Shown here: positions 17,029-24,611 of the stretch, one piece after another
How the letters are laid out: each line of letters begins with the position of its first letter
How positions within the stretch are numbered: the stretch's first letter is position 1
Assembly (NCBI RefSeq): GCF_003515685.1
Contig: NZ_QWEG01000007.1
Location: 212,952-276,951, forward strand
Length of the DNA stretch: 64,000 nucleotides
Origin: Neobacillus notoginsengisoli
Lineage (GTDB): Bacteria > Bacillota > Bacilli > Bacillales > Cytobacillaceae
Direction: 5' to 3'
The notes under the pieces: generated by a model
What the model saw: only the letters and a program-made list of their open reading frames with translations
The model's database searches: none
What the model was told of the DNA's origin: nothing
Translations under genes and position numbers: made by a program

Positions 17029-17581
17029 CTTTTTTCAGACTCCCGCTTTGGACCCGTGTTTTTGCATAGGCGATTAAGAGCAGAGTTCCAATAACGCCTA
17101 CCGTAACAATGTTGGAAATTCCGGCAACCAACCCTTGGGTATAGACTTTATTTGCTGGTTCTGCATAAATCCAGATATCCAATGTCGGTGCAATAAGAAA
17201 CCACCCGAATGCCTGGGCAAGCGCTTGGACAATATTAAATGAAATGATTTGTTTTGCCCCGAATATCCCTGACTCAATATTGACCTTTTTTGAAACAAGG
17301 CCGATTAAGAATCCAACAATCATAGATACTAGAACCCAGCTCCACCATGGTGAACCGTAAAAAATTGCATCTTTTAATGCGTGGCCAATTAATCCAATCA
17401 ATCCCCCTGCAATCGGTCCAAATATAACTGCCATCAAGGCTAAAAAGGCATAAGCTGATTGAATTTCTGTGTTTGGAATTCCTGTGGGGATGGAAACGAA
17501 TCTGCCTAAGATTACAAAGATTGCCGAACCAATTCCAATCGCAACAATGGTTTGAATGGATAATAAATTGTTCCTTTTCAT
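17009..17581 (-). CDS. UPF0397-type ECF substrate-binding (S) component
   Basis: A 190-residue membrane protein with five or six helices. It has the UPF0397 family pattern [16 protein letters not shown] near the N-terminus, then IPTGIPNT and [17 protein letters not shown] (about 66-82). These are S subunits of ECF importers; no substrate is firmly established for the family as far as I know. Here the first gene of the unit is a SAM-cleaving enzyme behind a T-box that reads as methionine, so a methionine- or SAM-related solute is a reasonable guess. Start ATG behind GGGAGAG. Confidence 0.87.
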   Translation of the reverse strand: MKRNNLLSIQTIVAIGIGSAIFVILGRFVSIPTGIPNTEIQSAYAFLALMAVIFGPIAGGLIGLIGHALKDAIFYGSPWWSWVLVSMIVGFLIGLVSKKVNIESGIFGAKQIISFNIVQALAQAFGWFLIAPTLDIWIYAEPANKVYTQGLVAGISNIVTVGVIGTLLLIAYAKTRVQSGSLKKDDSISK

Positions 17582-17645
17582 CTCAAACTCTCCCTTTTTT
17601 TTAAAATTTTTCTATATAAAACGAACTAAACTTTTTAACGTTGTC

Positions 17646-17777
17646 GTTGATTTGCGCTCCAGGCACTTCGCTTTCCGCGGGGCGTCATTGGAGCCTCCTC
17701 GGCGCTTTGGCGCCTGCGGGGTCTCCACCTTGCCGCCGCATCCCGCAGGAGTCTTCGTGCCTTACACTCCAATCAAC
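17646..17777. repeat. GC-rich MITE-like dispersed repeat, copy A
   Basis: About 130 bases with terminal GTTGATT / AATCAAC inverted repeats and an internal GC-rich palindromic core (CTTTCCGCGGGGCG, CTCCTCGGCGC, GCGCCTGCGGGGTCTC). A second copy in the same orientation lies at 21538-21681. Similar intergenic elements are widespread in Bacillaceae. It is inserted between the SAM-enzyme gene and the S-component gene and could affect read-through from the T-box promoter. Confidence 0.85.
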
Positions 17778-17832
17778 TATGTACAATTATTTAGTTCAAT
17801 TTATATAATCCGTAAGTATAAAAAGCACTTTA

Positions 17833-18693
17833 TTAATTATAGCCTATTTTCTGAATCTTACGAATGGATATTTTCCACTTGGCGCCTGTTTCGATATGAT
17901 AGGCATTGGCAAATGAACCTTGGTTAATGGCCACACCGATTTTATCGAGTGAATTGATAAAGAGAAGTGGTTCTCCTAGATGGCTGTCAGCGAAAGAGCG
18001 TCCATATGTCATGATATTTTTATACACTTGACGGATATCATTTTGGATGATTACTTCAAAAGAATCGCCGTGTCTAACATCCAATTGGTTGAAAAACCTT
18101 CGGTCAATATTAGTCCAAAGGTTACCGAAGCGAACATCAAGAATATCAATATTTCCGGTAAGGGTTCCGTCTTCAAGAGATGGTTCCAATTTAACAAGCT
18201 GAGTAATGGAATCTACAGAAATCTCTGGGCCTATTTCTTCAAAACCAATTACTCCTGAAGCAAGTCTGGCTGCCGTATAAGCGTACACATCACGGCCATG
18301 GAATGTATACGATTCACCCGAGTTTGGCAAACGATTAACCGTTTCATCAATAATTCTTGCTTCTAAAAGACCGATTTCCGCTTTAATATGGGTAAGTGTT
18401 CCATTATCAGGCGTAACAACATATTGGTTATCGGCTGTTTTGACAACAATGCTGCGGCGGTCCGTTCCTACCCCTGGATCGACCACGGAAACAAATACGG
18501 TTTCTTCAGGCCAATATGATATGGTCTGGTATAACCGGTAGGACGCCTCCCAAATATTGTATTGTGGAATATCATGGGTGAGGTCAAAAATTCTTAGTGT
18601 CGGGTTCACTGAAATCGCCACCCCATACATTGCACTTACCGCCCCATCGCTAATACCAAAATCCGTCTGCAAAACTACATTTGCTGTTATCAT
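17833..18693 (-). CDS. SAM hydroxide adenosyltransferase (DUF62)
   Basis: Splits S-adenosylmethionine with water/hydroxide into adenosine and methionine; the family is related to bacterial fluorinases and chlorinases. Family motifs: LQTDFGISDGAV at the N-terminus, DLTHDIPQYN, VDPGVGTDRRSIVV (Asp and Arg of the proposed Asp-Arg-His set), TPDNGTLT and TFHGRDVYA (His). Length (286 aa) is standard. Start ATG at 18693, with GAGGGAG 9 bases upstream. It is the first gene behind a T-box leader, and the ECF transporter genes follow after a 250-base gap that holds the GC-rich repeat. The methionine-responsive T-box agrees with methionine as a product. Confidence 0.9.
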   Translation of the reverse strand: MITANVVLQTDFGISDGAVSAMYGVAISVNPTLRIFDLTHDIPQYNIWEASYRLYQTISYWPEETVFVSVVDPGVGTDRRSIVVKTADNQYVVTPDNGTLTHIKAEIGLLEARIIDETVNRLPNSGESYTFHGRDVYAYTAARLASGVIGFEEIGPEISVDSITQLVKLEPSLEDGTLTGNIDILDVRFGNLWTNIDRRFFNQLDVRHGDSFEVIIQNDIRQVYKNIMTYGRSFADSHLGEPLLFINSLDKIGVAINQGSFANAYHIETGAKWKISIRKIQKIGYN

Positions 18694-18733
18694 TTTAAAT
18701 CGCTCCCTCATTTAAAATTGGCATTTTGGACAT

Positions 18734-19059
18734 AAAAAAACCACGCCCTTATCGAATACATACGATAAGGACGTGGTTGAATTCACGTGGTACCACCTTA
18801 TTTCGCCGCTTGCTCACGCAACCCGGCCTCTGCAAGTACGAGAGATCCAAAAACTTCTCTTTATACTGTGGTTTTGATAACGAGTACCAATTCTCGTCGT
18901 GTCCTACTTATTATAATAATAACGTTCAGCACGAGACTCCGAGGCCATTGTTCAGATTATTATTTTTGCTTCTTTTCAGCTACCGAAGCTCTCTGTGTAA
19001 AATAAGTAATCCTACTTTTTCTCATCATTGTCGTTAAAGGATATTCGGTTTTTAATATT
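18734..19059 (-). promoter_or_regulatory. T-box leader, probably tRNA-Met specific
   Basis: The T-box sequence AAGGTGGTACCACG (18784-18799, minus strand) is followed by a terminator hairpin with seven T (18734-18778). Stem I shows the AGAGAGC...GGTAGCTGAAA region and a specifier stretch GAACAATGGCC, where ATG (18946-18948) is the best codon. The UGGN element is TGGT, so it pairs with a tRNA ending ACCA. That fits tRNA-Met (A73) and argues against the overlapping TGG (Trp) and GGC (Gly) readings. Uncharged tRNA would allow transcription into the SAM-enzyme and ECF genes. Confidence 0.88.
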
Positions 19060-19065
19060 ATCTGA

Positions 19066-19093
19066 ATTATACAGCAACTATTAATAAATGCAA
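19066..19093 (-). promoter_or_regulatory. SigA promoter of the T-box operon
   Basis: TTGCAT, a 16-base spacer and a perfect TATAAT on the minus strand, giving a start about 10 bases upstream of the T-box leader. Confidence 0.65.
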
Positions 19094-19165
19094 CATTTTT
19101 CACTTTGAAATAGTAAAAATTAAGATGAAGCAATATATATTCCATCCATGGGAAGGCTCGCCTTC

Positions 19166-19196
19166 AAAAACCTTATTTACTTATGATACGGTTCAC
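19166..19196 (-). repeat. att-like repeat at the rlmH 3' end
   Basis: Partner of 14327-14357 (29 of 31 bases identical). It contains TATCATAAGTAA, the last rlmH codons and stop, the sequence where SCC elements integrate in staphylococci. Confidence 0.75.
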
Positions 19197-19656
19197 AACG
19201 ATTGATCCGAAAAGCCCGATACACTTGTTCAACGAGAATTAATCGCATCAACTGGTGGGGAAAGGTCATTTTTGAAAAAGAAAGCTTTTCATTCGCCCGG
19301 CTTAGCACTTCCTTGCTCAAGCCAAGCGATCCCCCTATAACAAAAGCTATTTTGCTTTTGCCATGAAGGGCCAGCTTGTCAAGGTCGGCAGCAAGTTCCT
19401 CCGAAGATTGCATTTTTCCCTCAATGGCCAGTGCGATGACATGTGCATCAGTGTGAATCTTCGCCAGGATTCGCTCTCCTTCTTTCTTCTTGACCTGCTC
19501 CATTTCCGCTTGGCTCATTTCTTCTGGAGCTTTTTCGTCTGCAACCTCAATGATTTCAATTTTGGCATAGGCCGAGAGTCTCTTCGTATATTCCTCAATT
19601 CCCTGTTTCAAGTATTTTTCTTTCAATTTGCCAACCGTTACGATAGAGATATTCAC
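19177..19656 (-). CDS. rlmH: 23S rRNA pseudouridine-1915 N3-methyltransferase RlmH
   Basis: SPOUT-fold methyltransferase that modifies pseudouridine 1915 of 23S rRNA in the 70S ribosome. 159 residues, the usual length. The SAM-binding knot is visible: [26 protein letters not shown] (about 103-112) and the C-terminal [20 protein letters not shown], ending EPYHK. Start is the GTG at 19656 with AAAGGG 9 bases upstream; the in-frame TTG three codons earlier touches the site. Downstream is a possible attachment site and the T-box operon. Confidence 0.95.
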   Translation of the reverse strand: MNISIVTVGKLKEKYLKQGIEEYTKRLSAYAKIEIIEVADEKAPEEMSQAEMEQVKKKEGERILAKIHTDAHVIALAIEGKMQSSEELAADLDKLALHGKSKIAFVIGGSLGLSKEVLSRANEKLSFSKMTFPHQLMRLILVEQVYRAFRINRCEPYHK

Positions 19657-19702
19657 AATCCACAACCCTTTACAATTTGGTTACAAACAGTTTACAAACA
19701 AG

Positions 19703-20009
19703 TTATCCACAGAACTTATCCACATGTCCACATTATCTATCCACATCTTGTATGCGATCATTCGTTCGCCACAACATATACTGCGCTATTTTGACAAAAT
19801 TCACAGCCTGTTGATAAGTTGTCCACATCAACTTTTTCCAAAATCGGAAAGGTTTCATGCTCGTCTACCACCATGTCTAGAGCGAGATCTACGTGTTCTT
19901 CGCAGCAATAAATCAAGATTTTCACCTCTTCTTAATCGTAAAAATTGTCTTTTAAGACTCATTTTTTGTTTTTATTTATCTTTCCACAACCGATATCCAG
20001 TTATCCACA
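19703..20009. promoter_or_regulatory. DnaA-box cluster near rlmH
   Basis: Perfect TTATCCACA boxes at 19703-19711, 19716-19724 and 20001-20009, with one-mismatch boxes at 19737-19745 (CTATCCACA) and 19819-19827 (TTGTCCACA). A DnaA-box cluster near the same gene (yydA) is known in B. subtilis and is thought to titrate DnaA. Confidence 0.75.
19758..19916 (-). CDS. CxxH/CxxC mini-protein
   Basis: A 52-residue protein that starts at a TTG (19916) with AGAGGTG seven bases upstream; an in-frame GTG three codons earlier (19925) is possible but overlaps that site. It begins with IYCCEEHVDLALDMVVDE, giving the pattern Cys-x-x-His, and ends with TGCEFCQNSAVYVV, a Cys-x-x-Cys. This matches the small CxxH/CxxC proteins found next to rlmH in many Bacillaceae. 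The four ligands suggest zinc binding; the function is unknown. DnaA boxes lie inside and on both sides of the gene. Confidence 0.8.
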   Translation of the reverse strand: MIYCCEEHVDLALDMVVDEHETFPILEKVDVDNLSTGCEFCQNSAVYVVANE

Positions 20010-20090
20010 CTATACTATACCGCACTTGCATGCGAATGAACAATCCACAATAAAAACGGGGAAGCCATCCTTGGCTCCCCCGCTCATTTC

Positions 20091-21329
20091 TTAAATATCC
20101 CCTTCACCAAGCACCAGGGTCGTCTTCATTTGCTTACCTTCCCTGTAATACGTAATCTTCATTTCCTCGCCAATTTTCTTTTTATTATAAAGGTGCTTCC
20201 GTAAATCAATCGCATCCTCAATTTTTTCGCCATCCATTGAAACAATGACATCCAGTTCCTTCAGGCCGGCCTTTTCGGCTGGCGAATTCGGAACAATATG
20301 CCTTAAGGCGACTCCGTAATTCACGCTTTTTGGGAGCTGCAGTTCACTTTGCTGGAAGGATGCCGGCAGTTCGGCAACAGAGCGCAGGTCTACCCCCATA
20401 TATGGCCTTCTTACCTCACCATACTTCTCTAAATCGTCAATGACCGGCTCGGCATAATTAATCGGGATGGATAATCCGATTCCTTCAACCGCATTCTGGG
20501 CAATCTTCATTGAATTGATTCCGATGACTTGCCCAGCGATATTGATTAGTGCGCCGCCACTGTTTCCTGGGTTGATGGCAGCATCTGTCTGGATGACTTC
20601 TGCCTGCCAATCTGCGATGCCGTCCTGATTGATATCAACCGGAATGGACCGTTCAAGCCCCGAAATAATTCCTTTTGTCACCGAGCCCGAAAAAGTCAGT
20701 CCAAGCGGATTGCCAATGGCTATAACCGGTTCGCCAGGCTTAAGATTATCCGAATCACCGAACTCCGCAACGGTCTTAATCACTTTTGAGTCCACTTCGA
20801 CCACCGCCAAATCGGTCCATACATCGCTGCCTTTCAGCTTTCCAGGGATCTTGCTCCCGTTAGAGAGCGTAACCTCCAGTTCGGTCGCTCCGTCAACGAC
20901 GTGAGCGTTTGTTGCTATATACGCTTTGTTCCCTTTAACTTTATAAATGACTCCGGATCCGGTGCCTGCCGCTCTTTCCTGTTCTTCACTGAACCAGAAA
21001 CCTTTCGAAGCTTGGATATTGCTTATCCCGACAACGGCATCCGCAGCTTTGTCTACGGCTTTTGTTACATCGGTTTCTACATCAACCGCTATCTTCTTTT
21101 GCCCGTCTGATGTGATTTTGCCACCGACGGCAGTTGTTTCTTCTGCCTTGTTCGTAGGCTCGACTTTATAAGGTAATAAACCTGCATTTGAAAGGTATGG
21201 AATTGTGAATATGACGAGGAAGGCACCAATGATTGCACCAAGAAGGCTTGCAAAAAAGGTTCCCTTTTTGCTCTTTTTAGGCTCAGGTTCTCTATATCTC
21301 GTTTGAACATCCTGATCATAATATCCCAT
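20091..21329 (-). CDS. htrC: HtrA-family membrane serine protease
   Basis: A cell-surface quality-control protease of the HtrA/DegP family. One N-terminal membrane anchor (about residues 25-45), then a trypsin-like domain with His143 (ATNAHVV), Asp173 (TDLAVVE) and Ser257 (NPGNSGGAL), and a C-terminal PDZ domain (about 315-400). 412 residues. Start at the ATG at 21329, behind GGAGGAGG; an upstream in-frame ATG overlaps that site. It is the last gene of the WalRK region, as yyxA/htrC is in B. subtilis, with a hairpin and a GC-rich repeat between it and walJ. Confidence 0.93.
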   Translation of the reverse strand: MGYYDQDVQTRYREPEPKKSKKGTFFASLLGAIIGAFLVIFTIPYLSNAGLLPYKVEPTNKAEETTAVGGKITSDGQKKIAVDVETDVTKAVDKAADAVVGISNIQASKGFWFSEEQERAAGTGSGVIYKVKGNKAYIATNAHVVDGATELEVTLSNGSKIPGKLKGSDVWTDLAVVEVDSKVIKTVAEFGDSDNLKPGEPVIAIGNPLGLTFSGSVTKGIISGLERSIPVDINQDGIADWQAEVIQTDAAINPGNSGGALINIAGQVIGINSMKIAQNAVEGIGLSIPINYAEPVIDDLEKYGEVRRPYMGVDLRSVAELPASFQQSELQLPKSVNYGVALRHIVPNSPAEKAGLKELDVIVSMDGEKIEDAIDLRKHLYNKKKIGEEMKITYYREGKQMKTTLVLGEGDI

Positions 21330-21468
21330 GAATCGTTCCTCCTCCATTACAGCCCATTCAACCGCACTGCTACATTCATTATACTCCCTGCACTCTATAA
21401 ATCTAAGAAAAAGGCATGCTCGGGAAGTCCTTTTTTTACATGAGTCACCAATTTGACCTATATGAAGA

Positions 21469-21515
21469 AAAGAGCAAACATCCTCCCATAAAGGAAGGAC
21501 ATTCGCTCTCTTTTT
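21469..21515. terminator. Hairpin between walJ and htrC
   Basis: Stem AGAGC...TCCT / AGGA...GCTCT flanked by T-runs in both directions (TTTTCTTC on the minus strand). It may end most walRKHIJ transcripts before htrC. Confidence 0.55.
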
Positions 21516-21537
21516 TTAAAGGCTGTAATAAATGGCT

Positions 21538-21681
21538 GTTGATTTCCGCTACGGGCACACGCTTTCCGCGGGGCGTCAGTGGGGCCTCCTCGGCGCCATG
21601 GCGCCTGTGGGGTCTCTACCTTGCCGCTGCATCCCGCCGGAGTCGGTGCCCTTCGCTCCAATCCACGGAGTTAAAAATCAA
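21538..21681. repeat. GC-rich MITE-like dispersed repeat, copy B
   Basis: Same element and orientation as 17646-17777. The core pieces CTTTCCGCGGGGCGTCA, CTCCTCGGCGC and GGGTCTC are shared, and the outer GTTGATTT / AATCAAC ends are conserved. It lies between walJ and htrC. Confidence 0.85.
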
Positions 21682-21713
21682 CATACTTCTTTAACATAGC
21701 CTTTTTAAAACTA

Positions 21714-22508
21714 TTACACCGCGGTCAATACCGTCGGAACACGCGGGTCGGTATCATACAAATCAAATTGCTCACCAATCCGGATGCCCCTTGTCTCTAG
21801 TGTCTGGGCAACAGACATCCTCGCCAGATCCTTCATATTATTATCAAGACTCAAGTGAGCCAGATAAATTCGTTTCGTCCTTTCACCAGCAACTTCGCTC
21901 ATCGCGATGGCCGCATCTTCATTCGATACATGGCCGACATCGCTCAAAATCCGGCGCTTTACATTCCACGGATATCTTCCCATCCTGAGCATCTGGACAT
22001 CATGGTTACTTTCGAATACATATGCATCCGCATTGGAAATCGTGCCTTTCATTCGGTCACTCACATAACCCGTATCAGTAATCACGACAAGTTTCTTCCC
22101 GCCTGAATGAAAGACATAGAACATCGGCTCAGCGGCATCATGAGAAACACCAAACGATTCAATATCAAGTGAGCCGAAGCTTTTGACCGTTTCCATTCCG
22201 AAGACAAATTTTTGTTCGGTCGGGACTTCCCCGATGCTATGCTCCATCGCCTGCCATGTTTTTTCATTCGCATAGATTGGAAGCTTGTACTTCCTTGCGG
22301 CGACCCCCAGGCCTTTTATATGGTCGCTGTGCTCATGCGTAACGAGAATTCCGGACAAATTGCGCATTTCCCGGCCGATTTTTTGAAATAGGCCTTCCAT
22401 TTGCTTTCCGCTTAGGCCAGCATCGACAAGGAAGGAATACTCCCCTGATTCCACATAAATCGCATTACCGGTACTCCCGCTCGCCAGCACACTAAACTGC
22501 AACGTCAT
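21714..22508 (-). CDS. walJ: WalJ (YycJ) metallo-beta-lactamase-fold protein
   Basis: A soluble metal hydrolase of 264 residues with the beta-lactamase fold. Metal ligands are seen in [11 protein letters not shown] (about 57-67) plus later Asp and His residues ([21 protein letters not shown]). The family is linked to DNA-replication/cell-wall coordination and 5' exonuclease-type activity. Start ATG at 22508, eight bases after GGAG; the site overlaps the end of walI. It is the fifth gene of the walRKHIJ operon. Confidence 0.93.
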   Translation of the reverse strand: MTLQFSVLASGSTGNAIYVESGEYSFLVDAGLSGKQMEGLFQKIGREMRNLSGILVTHEHSDHIKGLGVAARKYKLPIYANEKTWQAMEHSIGEVPTEQKFVFGMETVKSFGSLDIESFGVSHDAAEPMFYVFHSGGKKLVVITDTGYVSDRMKGTISNADAYVFESNHDVQMLRMGRYPWNVKRRILSDVGHVSNEDAAIAMSEVAGERTKRIYLAHLSLDNNMKDLARMSVAQTLETRGIRIGEQFDLYDTDPRVPTVLTAV

Positions 22509-22513
22509 TCCGT

Positions 22514-23308
22514 TCACTCCGTTACTTCATTTTCTTCGCTAGTAAAATCAATCACTTGTCCCTCGAATGCATTCACAAACAAGCTTCGCTTATCATTGAC
22601 AACAAACCGCCACGTAGGTGCAAAAACTTGCGAGGAGGCAAGCGGGACGATCGTAGAATAACCAAGCTCCACTTTCGTGATTGTGCTCTTTGTCTCGAGC
22701 AGCCCTTTTTGGCGAAGGACCCCCAACGCTTTTAATGGCTGTATGACTTCCTCTTTTGCACTGAGCTTTTCAATTTCTTCAAGGTAAGTCTGTTCATAAC
22801 CAACAATTTGGTTGTTTTTGTTCAAGTGAAAAACAAGCATGCCATTTTTGTTTTTATAAAAAAACTTGTTCTGGAATTGCTGAAAATACGTTATCGTCTT
22901 CTCTTTATCGTCTTTGTCCCAATAAAGGTAGTCGCTGCCATTGAGGACATATTCAGAAATGAACCCAGAAAGCGATACTGGTTCGAAATTTGAGTCAAGC
23001 TGGTAAGGTTTCTCAAGCGTTGATGACAAAATCGTCTTTTGAACAATCGTAACCGTTTGGCCTTTGAGTTTTTCTGTTTCCTCTTCCGTAAATTCTTTAA
23101 TTCTCGCACTTAAATACTGGTCCTTGATCGTAGTCTTCGGCATCTCATTATACGTTATTTCATCCGTCTTTAATTGTTCTTCGACAGTTGCATCCTTTTT
23201 AACCTCAAACTGGTTCGCATCATGCTTTACCATGAACTGATAAAGAAGGTAAACGTCCAGGATCAGGAAGGTAATAATGAAAATCGTTTTAATTCTACTC
23301 CAATCCAC
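22514..23308 (-). CDS. walI: WalI (YycI), WalK regulator
   Basis: A 264-residue protein with one N-terminal membrane helix (about residues 7-26) and a large extracytoplasmic part. In B. subtilis YycI and YycH form a complex in the membrane that holds back the WalK kinase. The start is a GTG with GGGAGGG upstream, and the gene overlaps walH by 14 bases, so the two partners are translationally coupled. The sequence is weakly conserved apart from its position and topology, as usual for this family. Confidence 0.9.
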   Translation of the reverse strand: MDWSRIKTIFIITFLILDVYLLYQFMVKHDANQFEVKKDATVEEQLKTDEITYNEMPKTTIKDQYLSARIKEFTEEETEKLKGQTVTIVQKTILSSTLEKPYQLDSNFEPVSLSGFISEYVLNGSDYLYWDKDDKEKTITYFQQFQNKFFYKNKNGMLVFHLNKNNQIVGYEQTYLEEIEKLSAKEEVIQPLKALGVLRQKGLLETKSTITKVELGYSTIVPLASSQVFAPTWRFVVNDKRSLFVNAFEGQVIDFTSEENEVTE

Positions 23309-24611
23309 GTTTCAGCCCTCCCAATTCTTCCGAGGATATTTCCATCCAACGTTTATTGTAGAGGTAGAACCACGCGGGCTTCAACGTGATGAGCCTATTG
23401 GATTGCTGGTCTCTTTCCAGCCTGTAGCCAAGGACAAGATTTTCGAGCAGTTCAGGCCTGAAGTTCCCATTACTTTGCAAAAATTCAAGAGCTTCTCTCC
23501 CTGATGGCCGGGTTACCATTTTATATTCATATGCAAGTTCCATTGCAAAAGTAGGCCTAGTAAATCGGGTAATTTCATTCCTTCCCCAAATCTCTGTAAT
23601 TTCCGACAGGCCCCATTCATTAAAAACCGGATAGCCATCCATGCTATACAGCCTGAACGTAACCCTCTGCTTGGATTCATCAAGAAACGCGTACCGATAT
23701 GGATCAGTCCAACCGCCGTGTTCATTAATGAAATCAATACTCCGTTTCAGCAAATTCGTGGAGCCTGATAAGTAATCCGTTTCCTCTGATGGATTTACAA
23801 ACACAAGCCGATTTTCATCCGTATAAATATTTAATTTGCTCGTGTCATTCGCATATTCTACCCCATTGCCGACAATGCTTTTTTGCACGAAGCTTGGGTT
23901 CTTGAACAAGGCTTCCTTAAATAGCTCTGAGTCAATGTCCATAGGCAGATACGTGTACTCTAACATTTCCGTCTCTTCTGCAGGCAAGAAAATCGTCCGC
24001 TTACCTGTCGCATCAAAGGCGAAATAAGGAGGATGCTGGTTCGCTTTTGCAAAAAAAGAACGATTGAATTGAGACAAGAACGATTGGGAGATGTAACTGA
24101 CATAAATCTCCTGATTTCTTACATTTGCAAAATAAACGGCTCCCCTGTCCTTTTGCAGAGTTTTCATGTCAATGACCAATCTATCAAAACGGAAGGAAGG
24201 TATTTTCTTTTGTTCGAATTGAATGATATTCCGGAAAACTTCAATCGGGACTTCATGAGGAAACACAATTTCCACCTTGCCATCCCCATGGACTGACTGC
24301 TTGAAGGTACCTGCCTGCTCGGTATAATTTTTTACATCAAGAAACTCCCAGCTGGCCATTTCCTTCATCAGCTTATCAATATCGCCCACCTTGGAGGAAC
24401 CATAATGATTATCATCTATATGATAAATAATGCGATCAGGCTTAATGATCCTGGCCTCTTCTTTTTTCTCACCAATTTTCACTTCTTCAATGAGGGGTCC
24501 ACTTTGAAGCGGGTCATAATTCGGCTGGTATGTCCACAGAGCCCAGGTCAGCCACATACTGAGGGTGACCAATATCGTCAGCACCACGGATTTGATTGTT
24601 TCATATTTCAT
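23295..24611 (-). CDS. walH: WalH (YycH), WalK regulator
   Basis: A 438-residue membrane-anchored protein with one N-terminal helix (about 8-27, ending LTWALWTYQPNYDP, a YycH hallmark) and an extracytoplasmic three-domain part. Works with WalI to modulate the essential WalK kinase. The ATG at 24611 overlaps the walK stop (ATGA) and has AGAGGGTG 7 bases upstream; the ATG two codons earlier is too close to that site. Confidence 0.92.
   Translation of the reverse strand: MKYETIKSVVLTILVTLSMWLTWALWTYQPNYDPLQSGPLIEEVKIGEKKEEARIIKPDRIIYHIDDNHYGSSKVGDIDKLMKEMASWEFLDVKNYTEQAGTFKQSVHGDGKVEIVFPHEVPIEVFRNIIQFEQKKIPSFRFDRLVIDMKTLQKDRGAVYFANVRNQEIYVSYISQSFLSQFNRSFFAKANQHPPYFAFDATGKRTIFLPAEETEMLEYTYLPMDIDSELFKEALFKNPSFVQKSIVGNGVEYANDTSKLNIYTDENRLVFVNPSEETDYLSGSTNLLKRSIDFINEHGGWTDPYRYAFLDESKQRVTFRLYSMDGYPVFNEWGLSEITEIWGRNEITRFTRPTFAMELAYEYKMVTRPSGREALEFLQSNGNFRPELLENLVLGYRLERDQQSNRLITLKPAWFYLYNKRWMEISSEELGGLKRGLE

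Noticed and set aside
17556..17927. Plus-strand open frame of 123 codons across the GC-rich repeat
   Set aside because: It is generated by the repeat and the antisense of neighbouring genes, with no ribosome site. The 21416-21694 plus-strand frame is rejected for the same reason.
18944..18950. Alternative T-box specifiers TGG (Trp) or GGC (Gly)
   Set aside because: The TGGT element pairs with a tRNA carrying A73, whereas tRNA-Trp and tRNA-Gly carry G73 and U73; gene content also favours methionine.
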